Shown here in pieces: positions 19,253 through 30,928 of a DNA stretch of 64,000 nt. Origin of the DNA: Pseudoduganella danionis (GTDB lineage Bacteria; Pseudomonadota; Gammaproteobacteria; Burkholderiales; Burkholderiaceae_D); assembly GCF_009720775.1 (NCBI RefSeq), contig NZ_WNKW01000005.1, forward strand, positions 124,001 through 188,000, written 5' to 3'. Both the position numbers and the translations under genes were made by a program. How positions within the stretch are numbered: the stretch's first letter is position 1; every line of letters starts with the position of its first letter. The notes under the pieces are model-generated. The model did not search any database. It worked only from the letters and a program-made list of their open reading frames with translations, and was not told where the DNA came from.

Positions 19253-19336
19253 TTGAAGTTGAAAGCTCCTGCGGATTTCTACCGGTCACGCAGGAAAAGG
19301 GCGACCGTTTTCACTTACGGATCGCCCTTTGCTTTT
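19253..19336 (+). ncRNA. Candidate small RNA upstream of tRNA-Leu
   Basis: A -10-like TAGAAT (19241-19246) would start a transcript near 19253. The following 80 bases hold no open frame but contain two hairpins: TCCTGCG/CGCAGGA (19267-19273 with 19289-19295) and AAGGGCGA/TCGCCCTT (19297-19304 with 19322-19329, with an inner CCGT/ACGG stem). The second is followed by TTGCTTTT, a rho-independent terminator. A clear -35 box was not seen. It may instead be a processed tRNA leader. Confidence 0.4.
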
Positions 19337-19349
19337 GTGCAAACAAGCC

Positions 19350-19436
19350 GCGAGGATGGCGAAATTGGTAGACGCACCAGGTTTAGGTCCTGACGCCAGC
19401 AATGGTGTGGGGGTTCGAGTCCCCCTCCTCGCACCA
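19350..19436 (+). tRNA. tRNA-Leu (anticodon UAG)
   Basis: An 87-nt class II tRNA with acceptor stem GCGAGGA/TCCTCGC, a long variable arm and encoded CCA. The anticodon TAG is at 19384-19386. It sits just before tig. Confidence 0.97.
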
Positions 19437-19468
19437 ACAGTATTACTAATTTTTTGGACGATTTTTAC

Positions 19469-20809
19469 ATGGCAACTGCAGTCGAAACCTTGGGCAAACT
19501 TGAACGTCGTATCACGATCTCCTTCCCGCTGACCGAGGTCCGCGCTGAAGTTGAGAAGCGCCTGAAAGTGCAAGCCAAAACGGCTAAAGCACCGGGCTTC
19601 CGTCCAGGTAAAGTGCCTCTGAAAATGGTCGCCGCACAATACGGTTATCAGATCGAAACCGAAGTGCTGAACGATAAAGTTGGCCGTGCGTTCAACGACG
19701 CTGCTAACGAAGCGCAACTGCGCGTTGCCGGCTACCCACGCATCGAACCTAAAGAAGGTTCGGCTGAAGGCGTGCTGAGCTTTGACGCTACCTTCGAAGT
19801 GTACCCAGAAGTCGTGATCGGCGACCTGACCACCGTAGAAATCGAGACCGTGAAAGCGGCCGTGTCGGAAGTCGAAATCGACAAGACCATCGATATTCTG
19901 CGCAAACAGCGCGTGCACTTCCACACCAAAGGTGAAGCTGGCGAGCACGGCGACGGCGGCGAAGCAATCGCTGCCAACGGCGACCGCGTGACCGTGGACT
20001 TCGTTGGTTCGATCGACGGCGTAGAATTCCCGGGTGGTAAAGCGGACGACTACGCTTTCGTACTGGGCGAAGGCCGCATGCTGCCAGAATTCGAAGCCGC
20101 GACCGTCGGCCTGAAAGTGGGCGAAGCCAAGACCTTCCCACTGGCTTTCCCAGAGGACTACCATGGTAAAGACGTGGCCGGTAAAACCGCCTCGTTCACC
20201 ATCACCCTGAAAAAACTGGAATGGGCCCACCTGCCAGAAGTGGACGCCGAGTTCGCTAAATCGCTGGGCGTAGCCGATGGCGACGTAGCTAAAATGCGCG
20301 AAGACATCAAAGTCAATCTGGAACGTGAAGTGGCTGGCCGTGTGAAAGCACGCAACAAAGAAGCCGTGATGGAAGCGCTGGTGAAAACCGCCACGCTGGA
20401 CGTACCAGAAGTGCTGATCGCTCAGGACACCGAGCGTCTGGCCGAAATGACCCGTCAGGACATGGCGCAGCGCGGCATGAACGTGAAAGACGTACCATTC
20501 CCACCAGAACTGTTCAAAGACAAAGCCGAACGTCGCGTACGTCTGGGCCTGATCCTGTCGCAACTGGTCAACGAAAACAATCTGCAAGCCCAGCCTGAAC
20601 AGGTAAAAGCCCAGATCGAAGACTTCGCCCAAAGCTACGAAGATCCACGCGAAGTGCTGAAGTACTACTACAGCGACCGTCGTCGTCTGGCGGAAGTCGA
20701 AGCCCTTGTATTGGAAGAAAACGTCGTCAACTACGTACTGGGCCTGTCGAAAACCTCGTCCAAGGATGTAGCCTTTGACGAGCTGATGGGAAGCAACGCT
20801 CAAGCGTAA
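19469..20809 (+). CDS. tig: Trigger factor chaperone
   Basis: The 446-residue ribosome-associated chaperone and prolyl isomerase. The N-terminal ribosome-binding signature ([12 protein letters not shown]; GxRxGKxP) is clear, followed by the FKBP-like domain ([20 protein letters not shown]) and the C-terminal helical chaperone arms. The ATG at 19469 gives the usual N-terminus [14 protein letters not shown]; an in-frame TTG at 19454 would add five residues. Codon choice differs from neighbours (CCA for Pro, AAA for Lys), which fits a highly expressed gene. It heads the conserved tig-clpP-clpX-lon order. Confidence 0.97.
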   Translation: MATAVETLGKLERRITISFPLTEVRAEVEKRLKVQAKTAKAPGFRPGKVPLKMVAAQYGYQIETEVLNDKVGRAFNDAANEAQLRVAGYPRIEPKEGSAEGVLSFDATFEVYPEVVIGDLTTVEIETVKAAVSEVEIDKTIDILRKQRVHFHTKGEAGEHGDGGEAIAANGDRVTVDFVGSIDGVEFPGGKADDYAFVLGEGRMLPEFEAATVGLKVGEAKTFPLAFPEDYHGKDVAGKTASFTITLKKLEWAHLPEVDAEFAKSLGVADGDVAKMREDIKVNLEREVAGRVKARNKEAVMEALVKTATLDVPEVLIAQDTERLAEMTRQDMAQRGMNVKDVPFPPELFKDKAERRVRLGLILSQLVNENNLQAQPEQVKAQIEDFAQSYEDPREVLKYYYSDRRRLAEVEALVLEENVVNYVLGLSKTSSKDVAFDELMGSNAQA

Positions 20810-20816
20810 TACAGAA

Positions 20817-20851
20817 AAAGCCGGATGCGGTAAGATGCCAACTCCGGCTTT
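20817..20851 (+). terminator. Hairpin between tig and clpP
   Basis: AAAGCCGGA (20817-20825) pairs with TCCGGCTTT (20843-20851). The T tract is short, so it may attenuate rather than stop transcription into clpP. Confidence 0.55.
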
Positions 20852-20874
20852 ATGCTGCTTCACAAGGAAATAGA

Positions 20875-21501
20875 ATGACTGGTATGAACCGTAATCCAGC
20901 GCTGGACACTGAAATGCTCGGCCTCGTGCCGATGGTGGTCGAACAAAGCGGTCGCGGCGAGCGTTCGTATGACATTTACTCGCGCCTGCTGAAGGAACGG
21001 GTCATTTTCATGGTCGGCCCTGTGCACGACCAGATGGCCAACCTGATCGTCGCCCAGATGCTGTTCCTGGAAAGCGAAAATCCGGACAAGGACATCTCGC
21101 TCTACATCAATTCTCCTGGTGGCTCGGTATCGGCCGGTCTGGCGATTTTTGATACCATGCAGTTCATCAAGCCTGATGTGTCGACGCTGTGCACCGGCAT
21201 GGCCGCCTCCATGGGCGCCTTCCTGCTGGCCGCTGGCGCCAAGGGCAAGCGTTTCTCGCTGCCTAACTCGCGTATCATGATTCACCAGCCTTCGGGTGGC
21301 TCGCAAGGCATGGCTTCGGACATCGAAATCCAGGCCAAGGAAATCCTGTATCTGCGCCACCGTCTGAATTCGATCATGGCGGAACGTACGGGGCAAACCG
21401 TGGAACAGATCGCCAAAGACACGGATCGTGACCGTTTCATGTCGGCGGAAGAAGCGGTAGAGTACGGCTTGATCGACAAGATGTTGACCAACCGGGCTTG
21501 A
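20875..21501 (+). CDS. clpP: ATP-dependent Clp protease proteolytic subunit
   Basis: The 208-residue serine peptidase that forms the ClpP tetradecamer. The nucleophile is Ser112 in MAASMG and the catalytic histidine is His137 in MIHQPSGG, with the usual aspartate further on in DTDRDRFMS. The length matches the family. An AAGGAAAT ribosome binding site precedes the ATG at 20875. clpX, its unfoldase partner, is the next gene but has its own upstream terminator-bounded region. Confidence 0.97.
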   Translation: MTGMNRNPALDTEMLGLVPMVVEQSGRGERSYDIYSRLLKERVIFMVGPVHDQMANLIVAQMLFLESENPDKDISLYINSPGGSVSAGLAIFDTMQFIKPDVSTLCTGMAASMGAFLLAAGAKGKRFSLPNSRIMIHQPSGGSQGMASDIEIQAKEILYLRHRLNSIMAERTGQTVEQIAKDTDRDRFMSAEEAVEYGLIDKMLTNRA

Positions 21502-21528
21502 TGCATCCAGTACAGCATTGCTAAACAG

Positions 21529-21565
21529 ACGCCCGGGCGATCCATCGTTCGGGCGTTTCGTTTTT
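21529..21565 (+). terminator. Rho-independent terminator after clpP
   Basis: ACGCCCG (21529-21535) pairs with CGGGCGT (21550-21556), followed by TTCGTTTTT. Confidence 0.75.
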
Positions 21566-21674
21566 ATTTCAGGTAGCATATCAGGTAGATGTATAGTGTT
21601 AGGGAAGTTAAATTAAGGTTTAGGCAACTTCACCAGCGACTATGCATCCTACTGTAACTCTTAGATAAAGCCCC

Positions 21675-22943
<1,269 letters not shown>

Positions 22944-23007
22944 TTAACTTGTGCACACTTGCCGCGCACTTCGACAAATTTCATTTCGCATCTGCGGGGC
23001 AAGGCGG

Positions 23008-23093
23008 TACAATTTGACTCAATAAGAGTACGCAGGCTTCAAACGGAAAGCCACTCGTGACAGCATCGTTTGTCACGCGTGGCTTTTTTATTT
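23008..23093 (+). ncRNA. Strong hairpin with T tract between clpX and lon; terminator or small RNA
   Basis: A 16-bp stem with one mismatch (23047-23062 with 23071-23086; core CGTGACA/TGTCACG) is followed by a T-rich tail, a very strong rho-independent terminator. About 40 bases upstream, TACAAT (23008-23013) could be a -10 box, with only a weak -35. The element may simply end clpX mRNA; a separate 70-nt transcript is the alternative. Confidence 0.55.
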
Positions 23094-23173
23094 ACGCGCT
23101 GTTTATCACTCTTAGAGTTTTATCGTTATTCGGAAATATTCTTTGTATATAAGAACAAATTGACGATGACGGT

Positions 23174-23202
23174 CTTGTGATCTGGATCTTCGCGCCCACA
23201 TC
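23174..23202 (+). promoter_or_regulatory. Candidate heat-shock (sigma32) promoter of lon
   Basis: CTTGTGA (23174-23180) and CCCACAT (23195-23201), separated by 14 bp, resemble the sigma32 boxes CTTGAAA and CCCCAT. The location 29 bp upstream of lon suits the known heat-shock control of this gene in proteobacteria. Confidence 0.4.
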
Positions 23203-23230
23203 ATAAACACGCTTTCACATAAGGTACGCC

Positions 23231-25642
<2,412 letters not shown>

Positions 25643-25694
25643 TTAGCGCAAGCACATTTCTTAGGCAAAACGGCGATTAATTCTCGCCAACACC

Positions 25695-25730
25695 ACAAAC
25701 GGGCACTTTTAGAGTGCCCGTTTGTTATTT
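25695..25730 (+). terminator. Rho-independent terminator after lon
   Basis: ACAAACGGGCACT (25695-25707) pairs perfectly with AGTGCCCGTTTGT (25713-25725), followed by TATTTT. Confidence 0.88.
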
Positions 25731-25875
25731 TGAGTAGTATTTCTATAGTGCAGTCCTTGACACAAGTGCAGGCTGGCTTGTTTAATACGGCCTGAGATTT
25801 TTCCAGACCTGCAAGATGCAGTTAAATGCATGCATGCAGGCTAAAACGATATAACCTTTGTGACGGGGAATTGCT

Positions 25876-26148
25876 TTGAATAAGACTGAATTGATCGACC
25901 ATATCGCAGCGACCGCTGATATTTCGAAAGCGGCTGCGGCTCGCGCACTGGACGCGGTGATCGATGGCGTAACCACCACTCTGCAAAAGAACGACAGCGT
26001 CACCCTGGTCGGCTTTGGCACCTTCTCGGTGAGCGAACGCGCTGCCCGTACCGGCCGCAATCCACGCACCAAGGAAGAGATCACCATCGAAGCAGCAAAA
26101 GTTCCTAAATTTAAAGCTGGTAAAGCTTTGAAAGATGCTGTAAACTAA
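25876..26148 (+). CDS. hupB: DNA-binding protein HU-beta
   Basis: A 90-residue nucleoid protein that bends DNA as a dimer. The family arm signature [24 protein letters not shown] (visible at the C-terminal half, with the DNA-intercalating proline in RNP) and the N-terminal helix pair [11 protein letters not shown] are diagnostic. The position after lon is conserved in proteobacteria. Transcription is probably separate from lon because a strong terminator intervenes. tRNA genes follow. Confidence 0.97.
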   Translation: MNKTELIDHIAATADISKAAAARALDAVIDGVTTTLQKNDSVTLVGFGTFSVSERAARTGRNPRTKEEITIEAAKVPKFKAGKALKDAVN

Positions 26149-26198
26149 CGGACTTCGGTGAGCAGCAGATGTTAGCTAGCTCACCAAAGCGCGAAATT

Positions 26199-26274
26199 GG
26201 GCGGTTAGCTCAGTTGGTAGAGCGGAGCCCTTACAAGGCTTAGGTCGGGAGTTCGAGCCTCTCACCGCCCACCA
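26199..26274 (+). tRNA. tRNA-Val (anticodon UAC)
   Basis: A 76-nt cloverleaf with acceptor GGGCGGT/ACCGCCC and encoded CCA. Anticodon TAC at 26232-26234. Confidence 0.97.
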
Positions 26275-26351
26275 GTTTGGCGCTAGTAGCAAGAAGTAAG
26301 ATGTAGTAGAATGCAGTAATAAGAAGTTAGTAGTAACTTGTGTGTTTTGCT

Positions 26352-26428
26352 GGAGCGGTAGTTCAGTTGGTTAGAATACCGGCCTGTCACGCCGGGGGTC
26401 GCGGGTTCGAGTCCCGTCCGCTCCGCCA
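26352..26428 (+). tRNA. tRNA-Asp (anticodon GUC), copy 1
   Basis: A 77-nt cloverleaf with acceptor GGAGCGG/CCGCTCC and encoded CCA. Anticodon GTC at 26386-26388. Identical to the next copy. Confidence 0.97.
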
Positions 26429-26450
26429 ACAAAACCACAGTACTCGTATA

Positions 26451-26527
26451 GGAGCGGTAGTTCAGTTGGTTAGAATACCGGCCTGTCACGCCGGGGGTCG
26501 CGGGTTCGAGTCCCGTCCGCTCCGCCA
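26451..26527 (+). tRNA. tRNA-Asp (anticodon GUC), copy 2
   Basis: Identical in sequence to copy 1, 22 bp downstream. Anticodon GTC at 26485-26487. A terminator follows directly. Confidence 0.97.
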
Positions 26528-26537
26528 AGAACAAGAT

Positions 26538-26572
26538 ACCCCGTAGCTAATTATTAGCTACGGGGTTTTTCT
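26538..26572 (+). terminator. Rho-independent terminator of the tRNA operon
   Basis: ACCCCGTAGCTAA (26538-26550) pairs with TTAGCTACGGGGT (26554-26566), followed by TTTTCTTTT. Confidence 0.9.
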
Positions 26573-26677
26573 TTTGTACCTACGATTATTAATGTGCCGG
26601 TTTTTTATTCATCCGGAAATGAAAATTAACTTATCGTATCGTGCGCAGGCTTTTATTAGCTCCCTTGTAAGATGTTT

Positions 26678-26694
26678 GAACGTCAACCACGTTC
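26678..26694. promoter_or_regulatory. Short inverted repeat upstream of the PEP-CTERM gene
   Basis: GAACGT (26678-26683) and ACGTTC (26689-26694) form a perfect 6-bp inverted repeat with a 5-bp spacer, 32 bp before the start codon. It may be an operator; no matching regulator is known from the window. Confidence 0.3.
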
Positions 26695-26725
26695 TTAATT
26701 GAACATTTTTAATAGGGGGTGCATT

Positions 26726-27316
26726 ATGGGTTTTAAAAAAATCGTTATTGCTGCAGCTTTGTTCGGCGCTTCGGCAGCACAGGCGGCGCCATTGTTTAGC
26801 GATAATTTTGATACGGATACACTGGGCCTGAATTCGATCGCCTTTAATGGCGGCTGGTCAGTCAGCGGTGGCACGGTCGATATTATCGGGGCGCCCGGTT
26901 TCTTTGATCTGGTACCCGGCAATGGCCGTTATATCGACCTCGACGGTTCGACCAACAAGGCCGGTATCTTTGCCAATTCGATCAATGTGGTCAATGGCAT
27001 GACCTATGCGCTGAGCTTTGATCTGGCGGGCAATCACCGTGCCGCAGGCATGGACACGGTGATGGTCAATTTCGGTAGCGGTAGCCAGACCTATACGCTG
27101 GCCGATACGGCCGGCTTCCAGACTTTTACCCTGAATTACACGGCGACCGGCACGGGTAAAGTAGGCTTCAGCTTTATCGATCAGGGCGCTGATCAGAAGG
27201 GCGCGCTGCTGGACCGCGTGACGGTCACGGCTGTGCCCGAGCCTGAAACCTATGGCATGCTGCTGGGCGGTCTGGCCCTGCTGGGCGTGGTGGCGCGGCG
27301 TCGCCGTCAAGGCTGA
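26726..27316 (+). CDS. PEP-CTERM sorting-domain protein
   Basis: The 196-residue exported protein has a signal peptide (MGFKKIVIAAALFGASAAQA) and a C-terminal PEP-CTERM signal: the motif VPEPETYG, a hydrophobic helix and the basic end RRRRQG. Such proteins are processed by an exosortase and sent to the surface or matrix. The middle looks like a beta-sandwich of the carbohydrate-binding/DUF642 kind (YALSFDLAGN). The ATG at 26726 is chosen because AGGGGG lies seven bases before it. No exosortase gene is in the window. It separates the tRNA cluster from ppiD. Confidence 0.9.
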   Translation: MGFKKIVIAAALFGASAAQAAPLFSDNFDTDTLGLNSIAFNGGWSVSGGTVDIIGAPGFFDLVPGNGRYIDLDGSTNKAGIFANSINVVNGMTYALSFDLAGNHRAAGMDTVMVNFGSGSQTYTLADTAGFQTFTLNYTATGTGKVGFSFIDQGADQKGALLDRVTVTAVPEPETYGMLLGGLALLGVVARRRRQG

Positions 27317-27335
27317 TTCGGCACGGCCGATCTGG

Positions 27336-27365
27336 AAGGCTCGCCCAGGCGGGCCTTTTCTTTTG
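27336..27365 (+). terminator. Rho-independent terminator after the PEP-CTERM gene
   Basis: AAGGC-T-CGCC (27336-27345) pairs imperfectly with GGCG-G-GCCTT (27348-27357), followed by TTCTTTT. Confidence 0.65.
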
Positions 27366-27404
27366 AGGCCGTTGCAATGTGTCTGTTTTGCCAAGGATTT
27401 AGAC

Positions 27405-27472
27405 TTGCTATAGAGGGGGCTGCACTGTAAAATCGGCCAACTGGAATCGGCGAACGCGAGTTCGCCTTTTTT
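27405..27472 (+). promoter_or_regulatory. ppiD promoter with an immediate terminator-like leader
   Basis: TTGCTA (27405-27410), a 17-bp spacer and TAAAAT (27428-27433) form a good sigma70 promoter. Only about 10 bases after the expected start, GGCGAAC (27449-27455) pairs with GTTCGCC (27460-27466) over a GCGA tetraloop, followed by six T. Read-through is needed to reach ppiD. Confidence 0.55.
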
Positions 27473-27509
27473 GTATGTGCAAGTCCCACTCAATCCGAAT
27501 TGGCTGACC

Positions 27510-29420
27510 ATGTTTGAATTTATTCGTACCCATCAACGCCTGATGCAGATTTTCCTGGCGATTATCATCGTGCCGTCGTTTGCTTTCGTCGGCATCGGTA
27601 GTTATAAGAGCTTCGGCGACGACGCCAATACGATCGCCAAAATCGATGGCAAGCCGCTGACCCAGCAGGAATTCGATAACGCCGTGCGTAACCAGTTGGA
27701 TAATTATCGCCAGCGTCTGGGCGCCCAGTTCGACCAGAAAATGTTCGATACGCCCGAGTTCAAGCAGAATCTGCTAGACCAACTGATCGCCGAACGCGCG
27801 ATTGCTGCCGAAGTCGTGCGTTCGCACCTGACCGTGAGCGACGCGCTGCTGCAGCGCGTGATCAAGGAACAGTTCGGTGGCGAAGGTGCTTTCGACATGG
27901 AACGTTATAAATCCATCCTGGCCGCACAAGGCATGACGCCGAGCATGTACGACCAGCGTCTGCGCCGCGATCTGACCCTGCAGCAACTGGGTAACGCCAT
28001 TCAGGCCACCGGCTTCGCACCGCGCGCTGTGGCAAAGACCCTGTCCGATATCGGCGCGCAAGAGCGTGAAGTGCAGGAACTGCTGCTGCCTGTGGCTGAT
28101 TTCGTGCCACAGGTCAAAGTGACCGACGACATGGTCAAAGCCTTCTACGACAAGAACGCCAAGTTCTTCGAAGTGCCCGAGCAGGCCAAGATCGAATATG
28201 TGGTGTTCAATAGCGACTCCGTGCTGGGCCAGATCAGCGTGACTGACGCCGATGTGGCGGCCTATTACAATGCCAATCAAGCTGGCTTCACTACGCCAGA
28301 AAGCCGCCGTGCTGCGCACGTGTTGGTGGCACTCAAAAAAGGCGCGAGCGCTGCTGAAGTGGCTGCTGCCAAAGCCAAGGCGGAAGCCATCGTGGCCGAG
28401 CTGCGTAAAGCACCTGGCGACTTCGCCAAAGTGGCCAAGGCCAAATCGGAGGACGCCGTATCGGCCGAGCAGGGCGGTGACCTCGACATCGTGACCAAGG
28501 GTGCGCTGCCAGCACCAGTGGAAGCGGCAGTCATGAAGCTCAAGCAGGGCGAGATCAGCGATGCCGTGCAGTCGGAATATGGCTTCCACGTGCTGACCGT
28601 TACCGCGCTGAAGCCTGCGGTGGTGAAGCCGCTGGACGAAGTTAAAACTGAGGTGGCGGCTGTGCTGAAAAAGCAAAAAGCGGCCAAGAAGTATTCGGAA
28701 ATGGCCGAGACTTTCTCGAACACCGTATATGAACAGGCGGACAGCCTGAAGCCGGTAGCTGACAAGCTGGGCCTGAAGATCGAATCGGCCGTCAACGTGA
28801 GCCGTACGCCGGGGCCGGCTGCTGGTGCTGCGCCATACAACAATGCCAAGTTCCTGACTGCGCTGTTCTCGAACGAATCGATCAGCAGCAAGCGTAATAC
28901 GGAAGCGGTGGAAACTGCACCGAGCACGCTGGTGGCGGGCCGTATCGTCGAATTCAAGCCTGCCAGCAAGCGTCCGCTGGCTGAGGTAGATGCTGCTATC
29001 CGTCAGCGTGTGACGATGGAAGAAGCTGCCAAGCTGGCGGCCAAGGCCGGCGCCGACAAGTTGGCCGCCTTCAAGAAGTCGGGCGATGCGGCCGGCTTCG
29101 CTGCAGCCAAGCTGGTGTCGCGCTCCAAGCCAGAAGGCATCAATGGTCTGGCCATGCAGGACATCATGAAGGCCGACACCACCAAGCTGCCTGCGTATGT
29201 GGGTGTGGACGTGCCGGGCATGGGGTATGGCGTGTACCGCATCAGCAAAGTGCAGCAGCCGGCGGTGCAGGACGAAGAGCGCCGCAAAGCGGAGGCCGAT
29301 CAGATCAACAATATCGTGGCACAGCAGGAAATGCACGATTACATCGAACTGCTGAAGCAAAAAGCAAAAGTAAAAATTCTGAAACCTATCGCCAAGGCGA
29401 CCGTGGTGGAAGTCAAGTAA
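27510..29420 (+). CDS. ppiD: Peptidyl-prolyl isomerase PpiD (SurA/parvulin family)
   Basis: The 636-residue inner-membrane-anchored periplasmic folding factor. It has an N-terminal membrane helix (MQIFLAIIIVPSFAFVGIG), a SurA-like chaperone region, and a parvulin domain (RRAAHVLVAL...EQGGDLDIVTKGALPAPVE...YGFHVLTVTALKP). A C-terminal chaperone-like region follows. The ATG at 27510 gives the normal start MFEFIRTHQRLMQ; an upstream in-frame start overlaps the terminator-like leader. The order hupB - tRNA - ppiD is common in Burkholderiales. Confidence 0.94.
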   Translation: MFEFIRTHQRLMQIFLAIIIVPSFAFVGIGSYKSFGDDANTIAKIDGKPLTQQEFDNAVRNQLDNYRQRLGAQFDQKMFDTPEFKQNLLDQLIAERAIAAEVVRSHLTVSDALLQRVIKEQFGGEGAFDMERYKSILAAQGMTPSMYDQRLRRDLTLQQLGNAIQATGFAPRAVAKTLSDIGAQEREVQELLLPVADFVPQVKVTDDMVKAFYDKNAKFFEVPEQAKIEYVVFNSDSVLGQISVTDADVAAYYNANQAGFTTPESRRAAHVLVALKKGASAAEVAAAKAKAEAIVAELRKAPGDFAKVAKAKSEDAVSAEQGGDLDIVTKGALPAPVEAAVMKLKQGEISDAVQSEYGFHVLTVTALKPAVVKPLDEVKTEVAAVLKKQKAAKKYSEMAETFSNTVYEQADSLKPVADKLGLKIESAVNVSRTPGPAAGAAPYNNAKFLTALFSNESISSKRNTEAVETAPSTLVAGRIVEFKPASKRPLAEVDAAIRQRVTMEEAAKLAAKAGADKLAAFKKSGDAAGFAAAKLVSRSKPEGINGLAMQDIMKADTTKLPAYVGVDVPGMGYGVYRISKVQQPAVQDEERRKAEADQINNIVAQQEMHDYIELLKQKAKVKILKPIAKATVVEVK

Positions 29421-29458
29421 GTCTGTTGTGGCGCTCGCCACGAGCGCTTGCGAGATGG

Positions 29459-29491
29459 TGCAAAAAGCCGGCTAGATGCCGGCTTTTTGCA
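29459..29491. terminator. Terminator after ppiD
   Basis: TGCAAAAAGCCGGC (29459-29472) pairs with GCCGGCTTTTTGCA (29478-29491). The A/T-rich ends could serve in either direction. Confidence 0.8.
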
Positions 29492-29564
29492 TTTCTGCGC
29501 GGATGAAACTATCGATACGCGACTGACTGTTGCAGATTGTTGTCAGTTGTCCGATCTCTTGTGT

Positions 29565-29637
29565 ATTTTCATATGAAGTTTGCCAGAAAACAAACCGTGA
29601 CCATGCATAATTGCAAGGCCATTTGGTGATTTTCATA
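29565..29637. promoter_or_regulatory. Direct repeat upstream of xylR; possible XylR sites
   Basis: ATTTTCATA occurs at 29565-29573 and again at 29629-29637, 64 bp apart (about six helical turns), within the 291-bp gap before xylR. XylR-type regulators bind repeated A/T-rich half-sites, so this may be an autoregulatory or activation site. Confidence 0.35.
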
Positions 29638-29711
29638 ATTGAGCCTGCTGCCTTTGCACGGCAGAATGCAGGCATACCTATAAAAAATACAAGGTTGAGG
29701 AGACCGTCGCC

Positions 29712-30926
29712 ATGTCGACGACTAAAACGCATCGCGTCGCGTTGCTGTTTAACGCGAATAAGATTTTTGACCGGGAAGTGATCACTGGTATTGCGGATTA
29801 CCTATCCAGCACCCGCAGTTCGTGGGATCTGTTTCTGGAGGAGGATTTCCGCCTGCGCCTGCCCGGCATCGAAAAGTGGCAGGGCGACGGCATCATCGCT
29901 GATTTCGATGATCCGGCCGTGGCTGCGGCTCTGGCCGAAAGCAAGATTCCCGTGGTGGCAGTGGGCGGCTCGTATGCCAATCCGGCCGACTATCCGCGCG
30001 GCGTGCCTTACGTAGCAACGGATAACTTCAAGCTGATCAAGCTGGCCTACGATCACTTGATAGAAGCGGGCTTGCGCCACTTTGCGCTGTTCTCGCTGCC
30101 CGAAGCGGACGGCAACCGCTGGGGCCAGGAGCGCGAGAAAGCTTTTACGGCACTGATGCAGCGCGAGCGCTTTGATGTGGAGATCTTCCGCGGCCTGGCC
30201 ACCAGCGCGCAGTCGTGGGACGAGGCAGTCGAACAGCAGATCCGCTGGCTGCATAGCCTGCCCAAGCCGGTCGGCATCATCGCCGTCACCGATGCACGCG
30301 CGCGCCAGTTGATGCAGGCTTGCATGCTGGCCGGTATCGCCGTGCCGGAACAGGTGGCATTGATAGGCATCGACAATGATCCGCTCGCGCGCATGCTCAC
30401 GCGCATTCCGCTGAGCTCGGTCATTCAAGGTGCGCAGGAAATGGGCCGTACGGCGGCGCACTTGCTGGACCAGATGCTGCACGGCGTGCGGCTGAATAAT
30501 ACCTGCATCCTGGTACCGCCGGCCGGTATCAATGTGCTCGCTTCCAGCAAGCACGAAGCGACGCGCCACCCGTATGTGATGCGCGCCTGCCACTTTATCC
30601 GTCAGTACGCCTGTCAGGGCATCAAGACGGATCAGGTGGCTGATTATGTGGGGATTTCGCGCTCCTCGCTGGAAGCCTATTTCCGCCGCGAACTCGGTTA
30701 CAGCGTGCATGACCAGATACTGCGTTTCCGGCTGGAGGCGGCCACCGCCATCCTGTCGAATGGCGACTGCAATCTGGTCGATGTGGCGCTCCGATGCGGT
30801 TTCACCTCCAGCCAGTATATGCATCTGGTCTTCAAGCGCGAACTCGGTTGCACTCCGCGAGCCTACCAGCAGCGCGCCGCAGAAGACCGGCATGCAGCAC
30901 CGCTTACTTATGAAGGAATTGTTTAG
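29712..30926 (+). CDS. xylR: Xylose-responsive regulator XylR (LacI-like sensor + AraC)
   Basis: The 404-residue regulator has an N-terminal periplasmic-binding-like sugar sensor (HRVALLFNANKIFDREVITGIADYL; GIIAVTDARARQL; GIDNDPL) and a C-terminal AraC double helix-turn-helix (GIKTDQVADYVGISRSSLEAYFRRELG; VDVALRCGFTSSQYMHLVFKRELG). The architecture and wording match E. coli XylR, which activates xylose genes on binding D-xylose. GAGGAGA precedes the ATG. It is the first gene of a long plus-strand run of xylose genes and overlaps the next start region, so it probably controls this cluster. Confidence 0.93.
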   Translation: MSTTKTHRVALLFNANKIFDREVITGIADYLSSTRSSWDLFLEEDFRLRLPGIEKWQGDGIIADFDDPAVAAALAESKIPVVAVGGSYANPADYPRGVPYVATDNFKLIKLAYDHLIEAGLRHFALFSLPEADGNRWGQEREKAFTALMQRERFDVEIFRGLATSAQSWDEAVEQQIRWLHSLPKPVGIIAVTDARARQLMQACMLAGIAVPEQVALIGIDNDPLARMLTRIPLSSVIQGAQEMGRTAAHLLDQMLHGVRLNNTCILVPPAGINVLASSKHEATRHPYVMRACHFIRQYACQGIKTDQVADYVGISRSSLEAYFRRELGYSVHDQILRFRLEAATAILSNGDCNLVDVALRCGFTSSQYMHLVFKRELGCTPRAYQQRAAEDRHAAPLTYEGIV

Positions 30927-30928
30927 TG

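Noticed and set aside
26352..26527. Direct repeat of 77 bp as a mobile-element footprint.
   Set aside because: The two units are complete tRNA-Asp genes within one tRNA operon; tandem duplication is the simple explanation.
26283..26534. A minus-strand open frame with a repeated peptide (AERTGLEPATPGVTGRYS) that looks like a tandem-repeat protein.
   Set aside because: It is the antisense of the two identical tRNA-Asp genes, a known source of spurious protein annotations.
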